Part shown: in pieces, positions 17,624 to 25,980 of the stretch
Numbering within the stretch: position 1 is the stretch's first letter
Layout of the letters: each line of letters begins with the position of its first letter
From: an uncultured Bartonella sp.
GTDB taxonomy: Bacteria > Pseudomonadota > Alphaproteobacteria > Rhizobiales > Rhizobiaceae
DNA: 47,039 bases
Reading direction: 5' to 3'
Assembly: GCA_945285915.1 (NCBI GenBank)
Contig: CALYQL010000018.1
Location: forward strand, 1-47,039
Translations under genes and position numbers: made by a program
The notes under the pieces: model-generated
Seen by the model: the letters and a program-made list of their open reading frames with translations, nothing else
Told to the model about the DNA's origin: nothing
Database searches by the model: none

Positions 17624-17769
17624 TGAAGAGCAAAAACAATTTAGAACAGGTTGAACTTACCGAGGCGCAAAAAAATGCGCAAAGAAACCGCGCAAAAGGG
17701 CTTGGTATTGCACTTTTTCTGTTTGCATTGCTTGTATATGCGGCCACAATGGCGCATTTGAGTGCGTAA
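17623..17769 (+). CDS. Small single-span membrane protein, CoxF-like
   Basis: A 48-residue protein. A charged N-terminus ([20 protein letters not shown]) is followed by a basic stretch and one hydrophobic helix (GIALFLFALLVYAATMAHL). The same kind of small protein (ELTEAQKKARR then one helix) sits between ctaB and ctaG in rhizobial cytochrome oxidase operons and is often called CoxF. Its ATG overlaps the ctaB stop as TGATG, so the two are translationally coupled. Here ctaG and ctaE do not follow; ispH begins 29 bases later. The function is not established; it may help oxidase assembly or haem handling. Confidence 0.72.
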   Translation: MKSKNNLEQVELTEAQKNAQRNRAKGLGIALFLFALLVYAATMAHLSA

Positions 17770-17798
17770 TTGTTTGATTGCATTCCTAAGGGGTGGTT

Positions 17799-18818
17799 AT
17801 GATAAAAAGATCTCCGCTGACAATTCGCCTTTGCGGGCCGCGTGGTTTTTGCGCCGGTGTTGATCGTGCTATTCAAATTGTTATTCTGGCTTTGAAAAAA
17901 TACGGTGCCCCAGTTTATGTTCGCCATGAAATTGTCCACAACCGCTATGTCGTTGAAGGATTACAGGCACGCGGTGCAATTTTTGTTGAAGAATTGAATG
18001 AAATACCGGCAGAACATCACGGTCAACCAGTCATATTTTCTGCCCATGGTGTGCCTAAGTCTGTGCCAGAAGATGCTAAGCAGCTTAATCTCTTTTATCT
18101 TGATGCGACATGTCCCCTTGTTTCAAAAGTCCATAAACAAGCAATGCGACACCAACGGCATGGGCGTCATGTCATTTTAATTGGTCATTCCGGACATCCT
18201 GAAGTGATTGGTACTATGGGGCAAGTTGAAAATGGCTCTGTAACTTTAATTGAAAATGTTGAAGATGCCTTGAACTATCAACCAGCTCCCGGGCAGGAGC
18301 TAGGATTTGTAACGCAAACGACATTATCGGTGGAAGATACTGCCGGTATTATAGATGTGTTACGGCGCCGTTTTCCGACGATAGAAGCGCCAGCGGCAGA
18401 GTCAATTTGTTATGCCACCACCAACCGGCAAGAAGCTGTAAGTGCGGCGGCCCCTGGTAGCGACCTTTTCTTGATTGTTGGCGCACCGAATTCTTCCAAT
18501 TCACGCCGCTTGGTAGAGGTGGCAGAACGGTTTGGAGCAAAACGCGCACTCTTGGTGCAAAGGGCATCGGAAATTGACTTTGAAAATCTTAAAGATATAA
18601 AAACAGTCAGCCTTTCAGCCGGTGCTTCGGCGCCTGAAATAATTGTTGATGAAATCATTACAGCGTTCAGAAAATGCTATGATGTTACTATAGAACTTGC
18701 TGAAACAACGGTAGAAAATGAAACTTTTCTGGTTAATCGTGAGCTGCGCGATGTTGTTTTGACACCTCAGGATATGCAATTTGTCAATGGTGACGGCATT
18801 TCCGATGAGAATAAATGA
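17799..18818 (+). CDS. ispH: 4-hydroxy-3-methylbut-2-enyl diphosphate reductase
   Basis: Terminal enzyme of the MEP pathway, reducing HMBPP to IPP and DMAPP with a [4Fe-4S] cluster. The 339-residue protein has the three cluster cysteines in PRGFCAGVDRAI (C18), DATCPLVSKVHKQ (about 103) and SICYATTNRQ (about 199). The substrate-binding histidines are in VRHEIVHN and GHSGHPEVIG, and the TTNRQ motif is intact. The frame opens with GTG at 17793, but the ATG at 17799 has AAGGGG 5 bases upstream. In related rhizobia this gene follows the cytochrome oxidase assembly genes, and here it sits directly after their remnant. thrB follows after 32 bases. Confidence 0.96.
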   Translation: MIKRSPLTIRLCGPRGFCAGVDRAIQIVILALKKYGAPVYVRHEIVHNRYVVEGLQARGAIFVEELNEIPAEHHGQPVIFSAHGVPKSVPEDAKQLNLFYLDATCPLVSKVHKQAMRHQRHGRHVILIGHSGHPEVIGTMGQVENGSVTLIENVEDALNYQPAPGQELGFVTQTTLSVEDTAGIIDVLRRRFPTIEAPAAESICYATTNRQEAVSAAAPGSDLFLIVGAPNSSNSRRLVEVAERFGAKRALLVQRASEIDFENLKDIKTVSLSAGASAPEIIVDEIITAFRKCYDVTIELAETTVENETFLVNRELRDVVLTPQDMQFVNGDGISDENK

Positions 18819-18850
18819 AAGTGGCATAAATTGATCGTGCGGGTTTTATA

Positions 18851-19810
18851 ATGGCTGTTTATACCGACATTAGTGAACAAGAATTGGCATCTTTTTTAAA
18901 AGAATATTCCATTGGGAAACCGGTATCATATCGCGGTATCGCCGAAGGCGTAGAAAACTCCAATTTTATGCTGCATACCGATCAGGGGCGATTTATTCTG
19001 ACACTTTATGAAAAACGGGTTGCTAAAAATGACTTGCCGTTTTTTCTGGAATTGATGCAGCATCTTAGCAAAAAGGGTATATCCTGCCCACAACCTGTCC
19101 TGCGCAATGATGGAACAATGATCGGCGAATTGGCAGGACGTCCTGCTGCCATTGTTACATTTCTTGACGGCATCTGGATGAGAAAACCGGCAGCGGTGCA
19201 TTGCCGTGAAGTTGGCAAAGGATTGGCTGCAATGCATTTGGCTGGTCTTGATTTTTCTATGCAGCGTAAAAATAGTTTGTCAATTGATGCGTGGCGGCCA
19301 TTATGGATGAAATCTCGGGATCGCGCGGACGAGTTGTCACAAGGCATTACAAAAGACATTGATAGCGAACTTGATTATCTTGAAAAGCATTGGAATACAG
19401 ATTTACCGACAGGTGTTATTCATGCCGATCTGTTCAATGATAATGTTTTCTTTTTGAATGATAAATTATCAGGATTTATTGATTTCTACTTCGCATGCAC
19501 GGATATGCTGGCTTATGATTTGGCAATATGCCTCAATGCATGGTGCTTTGAGCGTGACATTTCGTATAATCTGACAAAAGGGCAGGGCATGTTGAAAGCC
19601 TATCGCTCTGTCAGACCGTTAAGTGATAATGAAATAGTAGCTATTCCTTTATTGGCACGGGGGGCTGCTTTGCGGTTTTTCCTCACGCGGCTTTATGACT
19701 GGTTCAATACACCAGCAAATAGTTTGGTGGTCAAGAAAGATCCTATGGAATATTTGCGCAAGCTCTATTTCTTCCGTGATGTCAAGAAGCCATCAGAAAT
19801 CGGCCTATAG
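18851..19810 (+). CDS. thrB: Homoserine kinase (type II, aminoglycoside phosphotransferase fold)
   Basis: A 319-residue kinase that phosphorylates homoserine in threonine synthesis. It belongs to the APH-fold type used by pseudomonads and rhizobia rather than the GHMP type. Visible parts are the nucleotide-binding N-lobe ([15 protein letters not shown]), the catalytic loop [14 protein letters not shown] near 194-207 and the metal-binding segment GFIDFYFAC in place of the usual DFG region. ispH-thrB-rnhA is a conserved rhizobial order. rnhA starts immediately after the stop. thrC, the next pathway step, lies about 8 kb away on the other strand. Confidence 0.93.
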   Translation: MAVYTDISEQELASFLKEYSIGKPVSYRGIAEGVENSNFMLHTDQGRFILTLYEKRVAKNDLPFFLELMQHLSKKGISCPQPVLRNDGTMIGELAGRPAAIVTFLDGIWMRKPAAVHCREVGKGLAAMHLAGLDFSMQRKNSLSIDAWRPLWMKSRDRADELSQGITKDIDSELDYLEKHWNTDLPTGVIHADLFNDNVFFLNDKLSGFIDFYFACTDMLAYDLAICLNAWCFERDISYNLTKGQGMLKAYRSVRPLSDNEIVAIPLLARGAALRFFLTRLYDWFNTPANSLVVKKDPMEYLRKLYFFRDVKKPSEIGL

Positions 19811-20260
19811 ATGAGTAATTCGACTAAGAAAAACGTTGAAGTGTTCACCGATGGTGCTTGTTCTGGCAATCCTGGTCCCGGGGGCTGGGGAGCCATATTG
19901 CGATATAATGGGCATGAGCGGGAATTATATGGCGGTGAACGTGACACAACCAATAACCGTATGGAACTATTGGCTGCTATCAACGCGCTCAATACTTTAA
20001 AAGAACCTTGCTCGGTCGATCTATATACAGATTCCGTCTATGTGCGTGATGGTATTTCGCGTTGGATTGATGGTTGGAAAAACAATAATTGGCGAACAGC
20101 AGCCAAAAAACCAGTAAAAAATTCTGAATTATGGCAGGCGCTTGATACTGCACGGCAACGCCATGAGGTGCGTTGGCATTGGGTAAAGGGCCACGCAGGG
20201 CATCCAGAAAATGAGAGATGCGATGAGCTTGCGCGTAAGGGGGTCAGTGAAAACCGTTAG
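19811..20260 (+). CDS. rnhA: Ribonuclease HI
   Basis: A 149-residue enzyme that cuts the RNA strand of RNA-DNA hybrids. The D-E-D-D active site is complete: the first Asp in [16 protein letters not shown], Glu in NRMELLAAI, Asp in [11 protein letters not shown], and the last Asp in ENERCDELA. The basic handle region ([20 protein letters not shown]) is present, so it is the full bacterial RNase HI form. The ATG directly follows the thrB stop, with no spacer, so expression is coupled to thrB. Confidence 0.95.
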   Translation: MSNSTKKNVEVFTDGACSGNPGPGGWGAILRYNGHERELYGGERDTTNNRMELLAAINALNTLKEPCSVDLYTDSVYVRDGISRWIDGWKNNNWRTAAKKPVKNSELWQALDTARQRHEVRWHWVKGHAGHPENERCDELARKGVSENR

Positions 20261-20306
20261 AGATAATCAGCTAGGTAAATAACCTTATAGGTTAATAATT
20301 AGGCAT

Positions 20307-21119
20307 TTATCGCTTTGTAACTGTGAAAGTTCCTGTAAAGGCTTTAGGCTCGGCATCAGCAATATAATTTACGCTGAATTTATCATCTGACGACATGTAA
20401 AGAATGTCAGCTGAAAATGTGGTTTGCCCGTCTTTCTGATCTATAATTTTTGCCAGACTAAGCTCGTTATCCCCACCATCAAGATAGAGGGCTGATATTT
20501 TTACATTTTTCGGCGTAGTAATTTTAATGGATAACTGGTTGTTTTTGAGTTCAGCATTTATTTGAATATTATTGTTGGTAGGTTCCGGCAATTGCTGTTT
20601 TGCCGTTTCAAGATAAGAAGCTTTTATTTGCTCTACCTCAAATGCTGATGATTCAAAGTTGAAATCAACATCAACAGGAAGACATATTTTCTCACAGAAG
20701 CCTATTGTTAGGCGCCCACTTAAATTTGTTGTATTTGTCGGACTGGTTAGAGAAAAGGGCAGAATAACATTGTTTTTGTAGCCAAACGACCAATCCTCGC
20801 CATCAGCAAACAGATGCGGCACGGGATAGAAAATATGGTAGTTGAGCGGCTCTTTGAATGTAAAGCTTGGTGCCATTCCCGAATTACCAGGATTTTGCCA
20901 ATAGGTTTTCCAACCCGGTTGAAGCTCGACCTCTATCAGGCCTTGCCTTTGTCCATTATTCCAATTGGGCTCAATGGCAATACGCACACGCCCACCGTCC
21001 GTATCATGCCATGGTGTTGATACAAGACTGTCATTGGGGAGACTTTTGGCTGTTGCAAGGTTTTGGATTGAGAAAACACAAAAGCTGCAAATAACAGCAG
21101 ATATAATTCGTTTAAACAC
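20307..21119 (-). CDS. Secreted DsbD N-terminal-domain protein (thiol-disulphide interchange)
   Basis: A protein of about 270 residues with a signal peptide (FKRIISAVICSFCVFSIQNLATAKS) and an immunoglobulin-like DsbD-alpha domain. There is no following membrane or thioredoxin domain as in full DsbD. Family marks are GLIEVELQPGWKTYWQNPGNSGMAPSF and a cysteine pair in IGFCEKICLPVDVDF. It is probably periplasmic and receives or passes electrons with a separate membrane reductase such as CcdA/ScsB; the partner is unknown. The frame is open to 21299. The GTG at 21119 is preferred because it begins the signal peptide, but the ATG at 21203 cannot be excluded. It is divergent from yqgE, a pairing seen in related genomes. 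Confidence 0.78.
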   Translation of the reverse strand: MFKRIISAVICSFCVFSIQNLATAKSLPNDSLVSTPWHDTDGGRVRIAIEPNWNNGQRQGLIEVELQPGWKTYWQNPGNSGMAPSFTFKEPLNYHIFYPVPHLFADGEDWSFGYKNNVILPFSLTSPTNTTNLSGRLTIGFCEKICLPVDVDFNFESSAFEVEQIKASYLETAKQQLPEPTNNNIQINAELKNNQLSIKITTPKNVKISALYLDGGDNELSLAKIIDQKDGQTTFSADILYMSSDDKFSVNYIADAEPKAFTGTFTVTKR

Positions 21120-21225
21120 CAGGGAACCACTCTTTATTAAATAACTATCAGAGAATTTACGACTTTTTGAGGAAATATACCAATTTCCTCTTGCACTTCT
21201 CATATTCACGTTTAACCTCACAATT

Positions 21226-21828
21226 ATGGATAATTTTAGAATGATGAAAAAACGTGACGGATTTTTGAACGGACATCTGCTTATTGCGATGCCCGGCATG
21301 GAGGACGAGCGTTTCAGTCGTTCCGTTATTTATATTTGTGCCCATTCTGATGAGGGGGCAATGGGACTTGTGTTGAACAAACCTCAGGATATGGTCTTTC
21401 CTGATTTACTCATACAATTGGGAATTATTAATAGTGCGCAGGCAAGCCATCTTCCGGAACTGGCGAAAACTATTCCGGTTCGTGATGGTGGGCCAGTTGA
21501 ACGTGCACGCGGTTTTGTTCTTCATTCAGATGATTATGCCTGTCAGGCAACAATACCAGTTACCAATGAAATCTGCCTAACTTCAACAACAGATGTGTTG
21601 AAAGCGATGAGCATGGGCAAAGGCCCACAAAAAGCTATCGTGACATTGGGATATGCTGGCTGGGGAGCAGGGCAACTGGAATCAGAAATTTCCGCCAATG
21701 GTTGGTTAACCAGCCCCGTTGATGCTGGTTTCTTGTTTGCAGATGATCTTGATAACAAATATCAGCAAAGCTTATTGCGAATTGGTGTTGATCCAGCATT
21801 TTTAGTTGCCCAAGCTGGTCACGCTTAA
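21226..21828 (+). CDS. yqgE: UPF0301 (YqgE/AlgH) family protein
   Basis: A 200-residue cytosolic protein of the YqgE/AlgH family. The patterns [60 protein letters not shown] and [16 protein letters not shown] are diagnostic. No biochemical function is established for the family; AlgH of Pseudomonas has been linked to gene regulation. Several closely spaced ATGs exist (21226, 21241, 21244); the first gives the usual family length. Confidence 0.9.
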   Translation: MDNFRMMKKRDGFLNGHLLIAMPGMEDERFSRSVIYICAHSDEGAMGLVLNKPQDMVFPDLLIQLGIINSAQASHLPELAKTIPVRDGGPVERARGFVLHSDDYACQATIPVTNEICLTSTTDVLKAMSMGKGPQKAIVTLGYAGWGAGQLESEISANGWLTSPVDAGFLFADDLDNKYQQSLLRIGVDPAFLVAQAGHA

Positions 21829-22014
21829 ATTTTTTGATTGCAGCTTTTATACGTGTCTAATATTTTGGGGTTATGCTGGCTACCCATGCATAAAACAGCC
21901 CCACATCAACATGGTAGATTAGTTGATACTCGTCTTGGATCCAATCGTTACATACTATGTGCATATATAAATATATGTACGAGATATAAATATGTATCAG
22001 CTGTTATAGTTTGC
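21829..22014. other. Spacer after yqgE
   Basis: This is AT-rich DNA with an imperfect hairpin around GTGCATATAT / ATATATGTAC (about 21960-21981). No T-run terminator follows, and the frame running through it (21838-22068) has no coding signal. Confidence 0.4.
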
Positions 22015-22064
22015 CTTTATACAGTGCTTGCGCCGTATTGGGCGGTGCATCTATCAAAAATACC

Positions 22065-22388
22065 TTAGCTTGCTGATTTCGGATGCTTCGTCACCAGTGT
22101 TATAAGGTCTTCAATGCCAACAGGCTTTGTAAAGACAACACTCTGAACAAACTCGCACCCTTCTTCACGCAACAGAACGGCTTCATTTTCGGTTTCTACG
22201 CCTTCAGCGATAACCTTCATATCCAGATCATGCGCCATATTGATAATTGACTTCAATACGGGGCGTTTTTTTCGGGCTATCAACATTCAACAAGGAACGA
22301 TCCAATTTGATCATATCAAATGGGTAGCGCAATAAAAATGCGATTGAAGAATAACCTGTTCCGAAATTATCAAACGCCAGACCAATGC
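22065..22388 (-). pseudogene. Duplicate of the EAL-domain C-terminus (gene fragment)
   Basis: This is a 5'-truncated copy of the neighbouring GGDEF-EAL gene: it starts at the DNFGTGYSS region and ends at the same stop. It has the same frameshift at the A run and no promoter or ribosome site, so it is not expected to make a protein. Confidence 0.85.
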
Positions 22389-22452
22389 TCCCTATATAGT
22401 GCTTTCGCTATATTGGGCGGTGCATCTGTCAAAAATAACTTATGAAGACACC

Positions 22453-22660
22453 TTAGTTTGCTGATTTTGGATGCTTTGTCACCAGTGTTATAAGGTCTTC
22501 AATGCCAACAGGTTCTGTGAAGACAACACTTTGAACAAACTCGCACCCTTCTTCACGCAACAGAACGGCTTCATTTTCAGTTTCTACGCCTTCAGCGATA
22601 ACCTTCATATCCAGATCATGCGCCATATTGATAATTGACTTCAATACGGGGCGTTTTTTT
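22453..22660 (-). pseudogene. Out-of-frame C-terminal part of the EAL domain
   Basis: Downstream of the A7 run at 22654-22660, the true EAL continuation is read in another frame: KKRPVLKSIINMAHDLDM, then VIAEGVETENEAVLL and the ending TKHPKSAN. It contains the conserved GVET glutamate and the C-terminal glutamine region (CEFVQSVVF). It is joined to the upstream part only if one A is skipped or lost. Confidence 0.85.
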
Positions 22661-25333
22661 CGGGCTATCAACATTCAACAAGGAACGATCCAATTTGATC
22701 ATATCAAATGGATAGCGCAATAAAAATGCGATTGAAGAATAACCTGTTCCAAAATTATCAAGTGCCAGACCAATGCCCAATGCTTTGATTTTTTCAAGCA
22801 GATTGGCTGATTGTTCAGGATTTTCAATGATGATAGCTTCTGTCATTTCCATCATCAACCGCCCCTTATTGATGGGGTTCCGCATGAGAATTCCACGCAA
22901 TTCATTGATCAAATCCTGATGGATCATCTCCGCACTTGGCAGATTAACCGAGACGAAGAATGACTGTTTCGGGAAACGTTCTTGTATTTGCGAAAAATCG
23001 TTAATCACCGTATTCATGGCATATTGCGCCAGTGGCATAACAACATGTTCGCTTTCTGCCGCACCAATGAAATCTGCTGCGGATAGGTTGCCGTGTCTTG
23101 GGTGGTGCCATTCCAACATGGTTTCAAAACCGACAATCTGCCCATCAACAAGATCCAGAACAGGATGGTAGAGAACCTTTATTTCATTACGCTGCAGGGC
23201 GTACCGTATGTCATTGCCCATACTATTGCGTTCAAGACCAAGTGTACGGAAATTGGGTCTGAAAGGCTCGATCTTGTTGCCGCCCGCCTTTTTGGCATGC
23301 ACCATAGCAAGTTCGGCATCACTCAACATATCTTCCGCGTTGGAATTGCCTTCTGTCCACGTAATAAGCCCGATGGAGGCGGAAAGTTTTATCTCGCGTT
23401 GTGAAAAAAGTATTGGTGCTGCAACAGTTTTATGTAACTGATCGGCAAATGAAGCAATTTTTGCCGGCTCTGTTTGACTTGTTAAAACAATTGCAAAGCG
23501 GTCAGCCGATAAACGGGATAGGGTATCTTGCGGCGTAATTAATCGACCAAGACGCCGTGCTATTGTCAAAAGGAATGTATCCCCGACAGACATACCGAAA
23601 TGATGATTGATTTCTTTAAAACCATCAAAATCAACCACAAAAACAGTTGGACGCACCTTTTGCGTTGATACGGCAAGATTGACATAGCTTTGCAACCGGT
23701 CAAGGAAAAGCTGTTGGTTGGGCAGACCAGTTAGATTGTCATGAATAGAGTCCTGCAACAACCGTTCTTCTGCTTTTTTATGTTCTGTAATGTTGACCAA
23801 TGTTCCGACAACACGGACAATCTCTCCATCGGACCCAATAACCGGACGGGCGCGCAATGAAAACCAGTGGTAATGCCCATCACTAGAGCGCAAGCGGAAT
23901 ATTTGATCCAACCGACCTTTGCGCGTATCAAGAATAATATCCAAAACAGCGCGGAAGCGGTCACGATCGTCACTATGGAGCGATTGAATCCAGTTGCGTA
24001 TTGTACCATTCAATTGCGTGGCGATGGTTCCAAGATCAACAGTTAGATCAGGATTTATGACAACGCGGTCACGTCTAACATCCCAGTCCCAAACAACATC
24101 ACCGGCGCCCATAACAGCAAGCGCCTGTCTTTCAAGGTCAGAAAAAATGCCTTGATGAAACGCGCCGGCTGAAAAGGCATGTTGCATAACCGTGAATGAA
24201 ATCAGCAGGACAATAAGGACAAGGCCGCCAGCAAGTGCCGGTTGAACAATATCATTATCAAGTTGCCCAGTAACGCAGACATAGGCGCCACATAGCCAAA
24301 ATATGATAAGCAGCCATGTTGGGATAAGCATGATGGCGCGGTCATATCCCCGAATGGATAGATAACCAATCAGCAAGACACCAATGACCGCCGTTAACCC
24401 AAAGGACAACCGTGCAATACCAGCCGCACGTGTTGGATCATAAATTGCAAAGGCACCAAGCCCACATAGTGCAATAACCCACACAGCAGCACCATAGCTG
24501 AAATGGTAATGCCAGCGGTTAAGATGCAGATATGTAAAGAGGAAAATGAACAAGGAGGCCGCCAGCGCAACCTCTGTTGCGGCACGCCATATTGGTTCGT
24601 TCTGGGCAGATATAACAAATAATTTGTTCAAGAAATTGAAATCAAGACCAATATAGGCAAGCACCGCCCATGCCACAGCAGCCGTTGCGGGAAAAAGTCC
24701 GGTACCGCGTACAACAAACAGTACACTTAGTAGCAATGCCAGCAAACCGGATATGCCCAGCAATATGCCGTGATAAAGTGTATAGGCGTTGATTGTGTCT
24801 TTATAGGCTTCCGGTTCCCATAAATAGACTTGCGGCAGCTTTGGAGAATCGAGTTCTGCAACAAAAGTAATAACAGCACCCGGATTGATTGTGATGCGGA
24901 AGATATCTGAATCCGGACTTGGTTGTCGATCGAGAGCAAAACCTTCACTCGGCGTAATTGATTGGATACGCAAAGACCCAAGGTCTGGCCAAAGCAATCC
25001 TGATCCCGCCATTCTATAATGCGGCGTTACGATGAGACGGTCAATCTGATCGTCGGTTGTGTTGGCAATCGCAAAGACAGCCCAATTGCTTTCCGCCCTT
25101 TCACCATTACCTTGCATTTCTATGCGCCGTACAATGCCATCAGGCCCCGGCGCAGTAGATGTCTGGAATGTGTTGCCTTGAATGTGATGGATTTCGACAG
25201 CACGTGATAAATCAAGTGCGGTATCTTGTGAAGAAATCTTTATCGGTTCAATAGCCAGCGCCGACTGGGTGAGAACAATAATCACCCAGCTTATAAAAAC
25301 AGCCCTGCTGACGATTTTGCCGATTGTTTTCAC
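22616..25333 (-). CDS. Membrane PAS-GGDEF-EAL protein, EAL domain truncated by a frameshift
   Basis: The 905-residue product has a signal segment (1-27), a periplasmic 7TMR-DISM-type sensory domain (about 30-180), seven or more membrane spans (about 187-390), a PAS domain (about 410-530), GGDEF (about 540-700) and EAL (from about 715). The GGDEF signature reads SADRF, so cyclase activity is unlikely. In the EAL part the first motif is ETML instead of EALL, and the paired aspartates of DDFGTGYSS read DNFGTGYSS, so phosphodiesterase activity is doubtful. At an A7 run (22654-22660) the frame shifts, and 14 unrelated residues replace the last 70 or so of the domain. The start is a GTG overlapping the acetyltransferase stop by 4 bases. 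It is either a decaying gene, a slippage-expressed one, or an assembly error. Confidence 0.85.
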   Translation of the reverse strand: MKTIGKIVSRAVFISWVIIVLTQSALAIEPIKISSQDTALDLSRAVEIHHIQGNTFQTSTAPGPDGIVRRIEMQGNGERAESNWAVFAIANTTDDQIDRLIVTPHYRMAGSGLLWPDLGSLRIQSITPSEGFALDRQPSPDSDIFRITINPGAVITFVAELDSPKLPQVYLWEPEAYKDTINAYTLYHGILLGISGLLALLLSVLFVVRGTGLFPATAAVAWAVLAYIGLDFNFLNKLFVISAQNEPIWRAATEVALAASLFIFLFTYLHLNRWHYHFSYGAAVWVIALCGLGAFAIYDPTRAAGIARLSFGLTAVIGVLLIGYLSIRGYDRAIMLIPTWLLIIFWLCGAYVCVTGQLDNDIVQPALAGGLVLIVLLISFTVMQHAFSAGAFHQGIFSDLERQALAVMGAGDVVWDWDVRRDRVVINPDLTVDLGTIATQLNGTIRNWIQSLHSDDRDRFRAVLDIILDTRKGRLDQIFRLRSSDGHYHWFSLRARPVIGSDGEIVRVVGTLVNITEHKKAEERLLQDSIHDNLTGLPNQQLFLDRLQSYVNLAVSTQKVRPTVFVVDFDGFKEINHHFGMSVGDTFLLTIARRLGRLITPQDTLSRLSADRFAIVLTSQTEPAKIASFADQLHKTVAAPILFSQREIKLSASIGLITWTEGNSNAEDMLSDAELAMVHAKKAGGNKIEPFRPNFRTLGLERNSMGNDIRYALQRNEIKVLYHPVLDLVDGQIVGFETMLEWHHPRHGNLSAADFIGAAESEHVVMPLAQYAMNTVINDFSQIQERFPKQSFFVSVNLPSAEMIHQDLINELRGILMRNPINKGRLMMEMTEAIIIENPEQSANLLEKIKALGIGLALDNFGTGYSSIAFLLRYPFDMIKLDRSLLNVDSPKKTPRIEVNYQYGA

Positions 25334-25959
25334 AACGCCTCACTTTCAATTGCCTTTAAAGGTCTTTCCGTTTCCAGTAGCGAATAGAGATAATGGTCCT
25401 GCCATTCACCACGAATTTTCACATAGGCTCGTAAGAGTCCTTCTCTTGTAAAACCACATTTTTCCAGAAGACGAATGGAACGGATATTTGTCGGAATCGA
25501 GGCAGCTTCTAGCCGATGCAACTTTAATTGTTGAAAGGCAAAATCTATCATGAGTTCCAGACCTTCTTGCATAAAGCCTTTTCCGGAATGTTTTTCACCA
25601 CACCAATATCCGATCTCGCCGCTTTGCACGACACCTCGACGGATATTTCCCAAACTTATTCCACCGATAAGATTGTTTGTTTTGGTGGAAAAGATAAAAA
25701 AAACATAAAAATCGCCATTTTTCCTTCCTCGGAAATAGCGCTCCAAATGTCCCTTATAGCGCTGTAACGTGCAAGCATCGGCAGACCAAAGCGGCTCCCA
25801 AGGCTCAAGAAAGGCGCGGCTTTCGATTCTTAGCTTTGCCCAAGCTTCATAATCGTCCAACAGTGGAAAACGTAGATATACATTTTCAGCGCACAGTTGA
25901 GGCATTAATCCTCTTTTCAATAATCTTCTGCGCGGCATGCGGAAGGGCATCTTGAACAT
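25330..25959 (-). CDS. GNAT family N-acetyltransferase (RimJ/RimL-like)
   Basis: A 209-residue acetyltransferase of the GNAT fold. It shows the substrate-side N-terminal part (LRFPLLDDYEAWAKLR), the acetyl-CoA loop region GEIGYWCGEKHSGKGFMQEGLELMIDFAF, and the C-terminal NIRSIRLLEKCGFTREG. This is the RimJ/RimL type that acetylates protein N-termini, most often of ribosomal proteins; the substrate cannot be named. AAGGA precedes the ATG. It lies 21 bases after the M16 peptidase gene and overlaps the GGDEF-EAL gene (GTGA), so the three form one operon. Confidence 0.9.
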   Translation of the reverse strand: MFKMPFRMPRRRLLKRGLMPQLCAENVYLRFPLLDDYEAWAKLRIESRAFLEPWEPLWSADACTLQRYKGHLERYFRGRKNGDFYVFFIFSTKTNNLIGGISLGNIRRGVVQSGEIGYWCGEKHSGKGFMQEGLELMIDFAFQQLKLHRLEAASIPTNIRSIRLLEKCGFTREGLLRAYVKIRGEWQDHYLYSLLETERPLKAIESEAL

Positions 25960-25980
25960 GCCAGTTTCCTTCTACATTTT

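Larger units (their letters stand above)
22015..22777. repeat. Tandem duplication, about 375-388-base period, of the 3' end of the GGDEF-EAL gene
   Basis: The segment 22015-22389 repeats at 22390-22777. GGCGGTGCATCT at 22041 recurs at 22416, and GGATGCTT at 22081 recurs as GGATGCTT at 22469 after a 13-base insertion. The unit covers roughly the last 105 codons of the EAL domain and the downstream flank. The encoded 73-residue tails differ at only two positions, so the duplication is recent. Both copies contain the same seven-base A run (T on this strand, 22266-22272 and 22654-22660). Confidence 0.92.

Noticed and set aside
21838-22068. 76-codon frame after yqgE
   Set aside because: AT-rich, no ribosome site, ends in the duplicated flank of the GGDEF-EAL gene.
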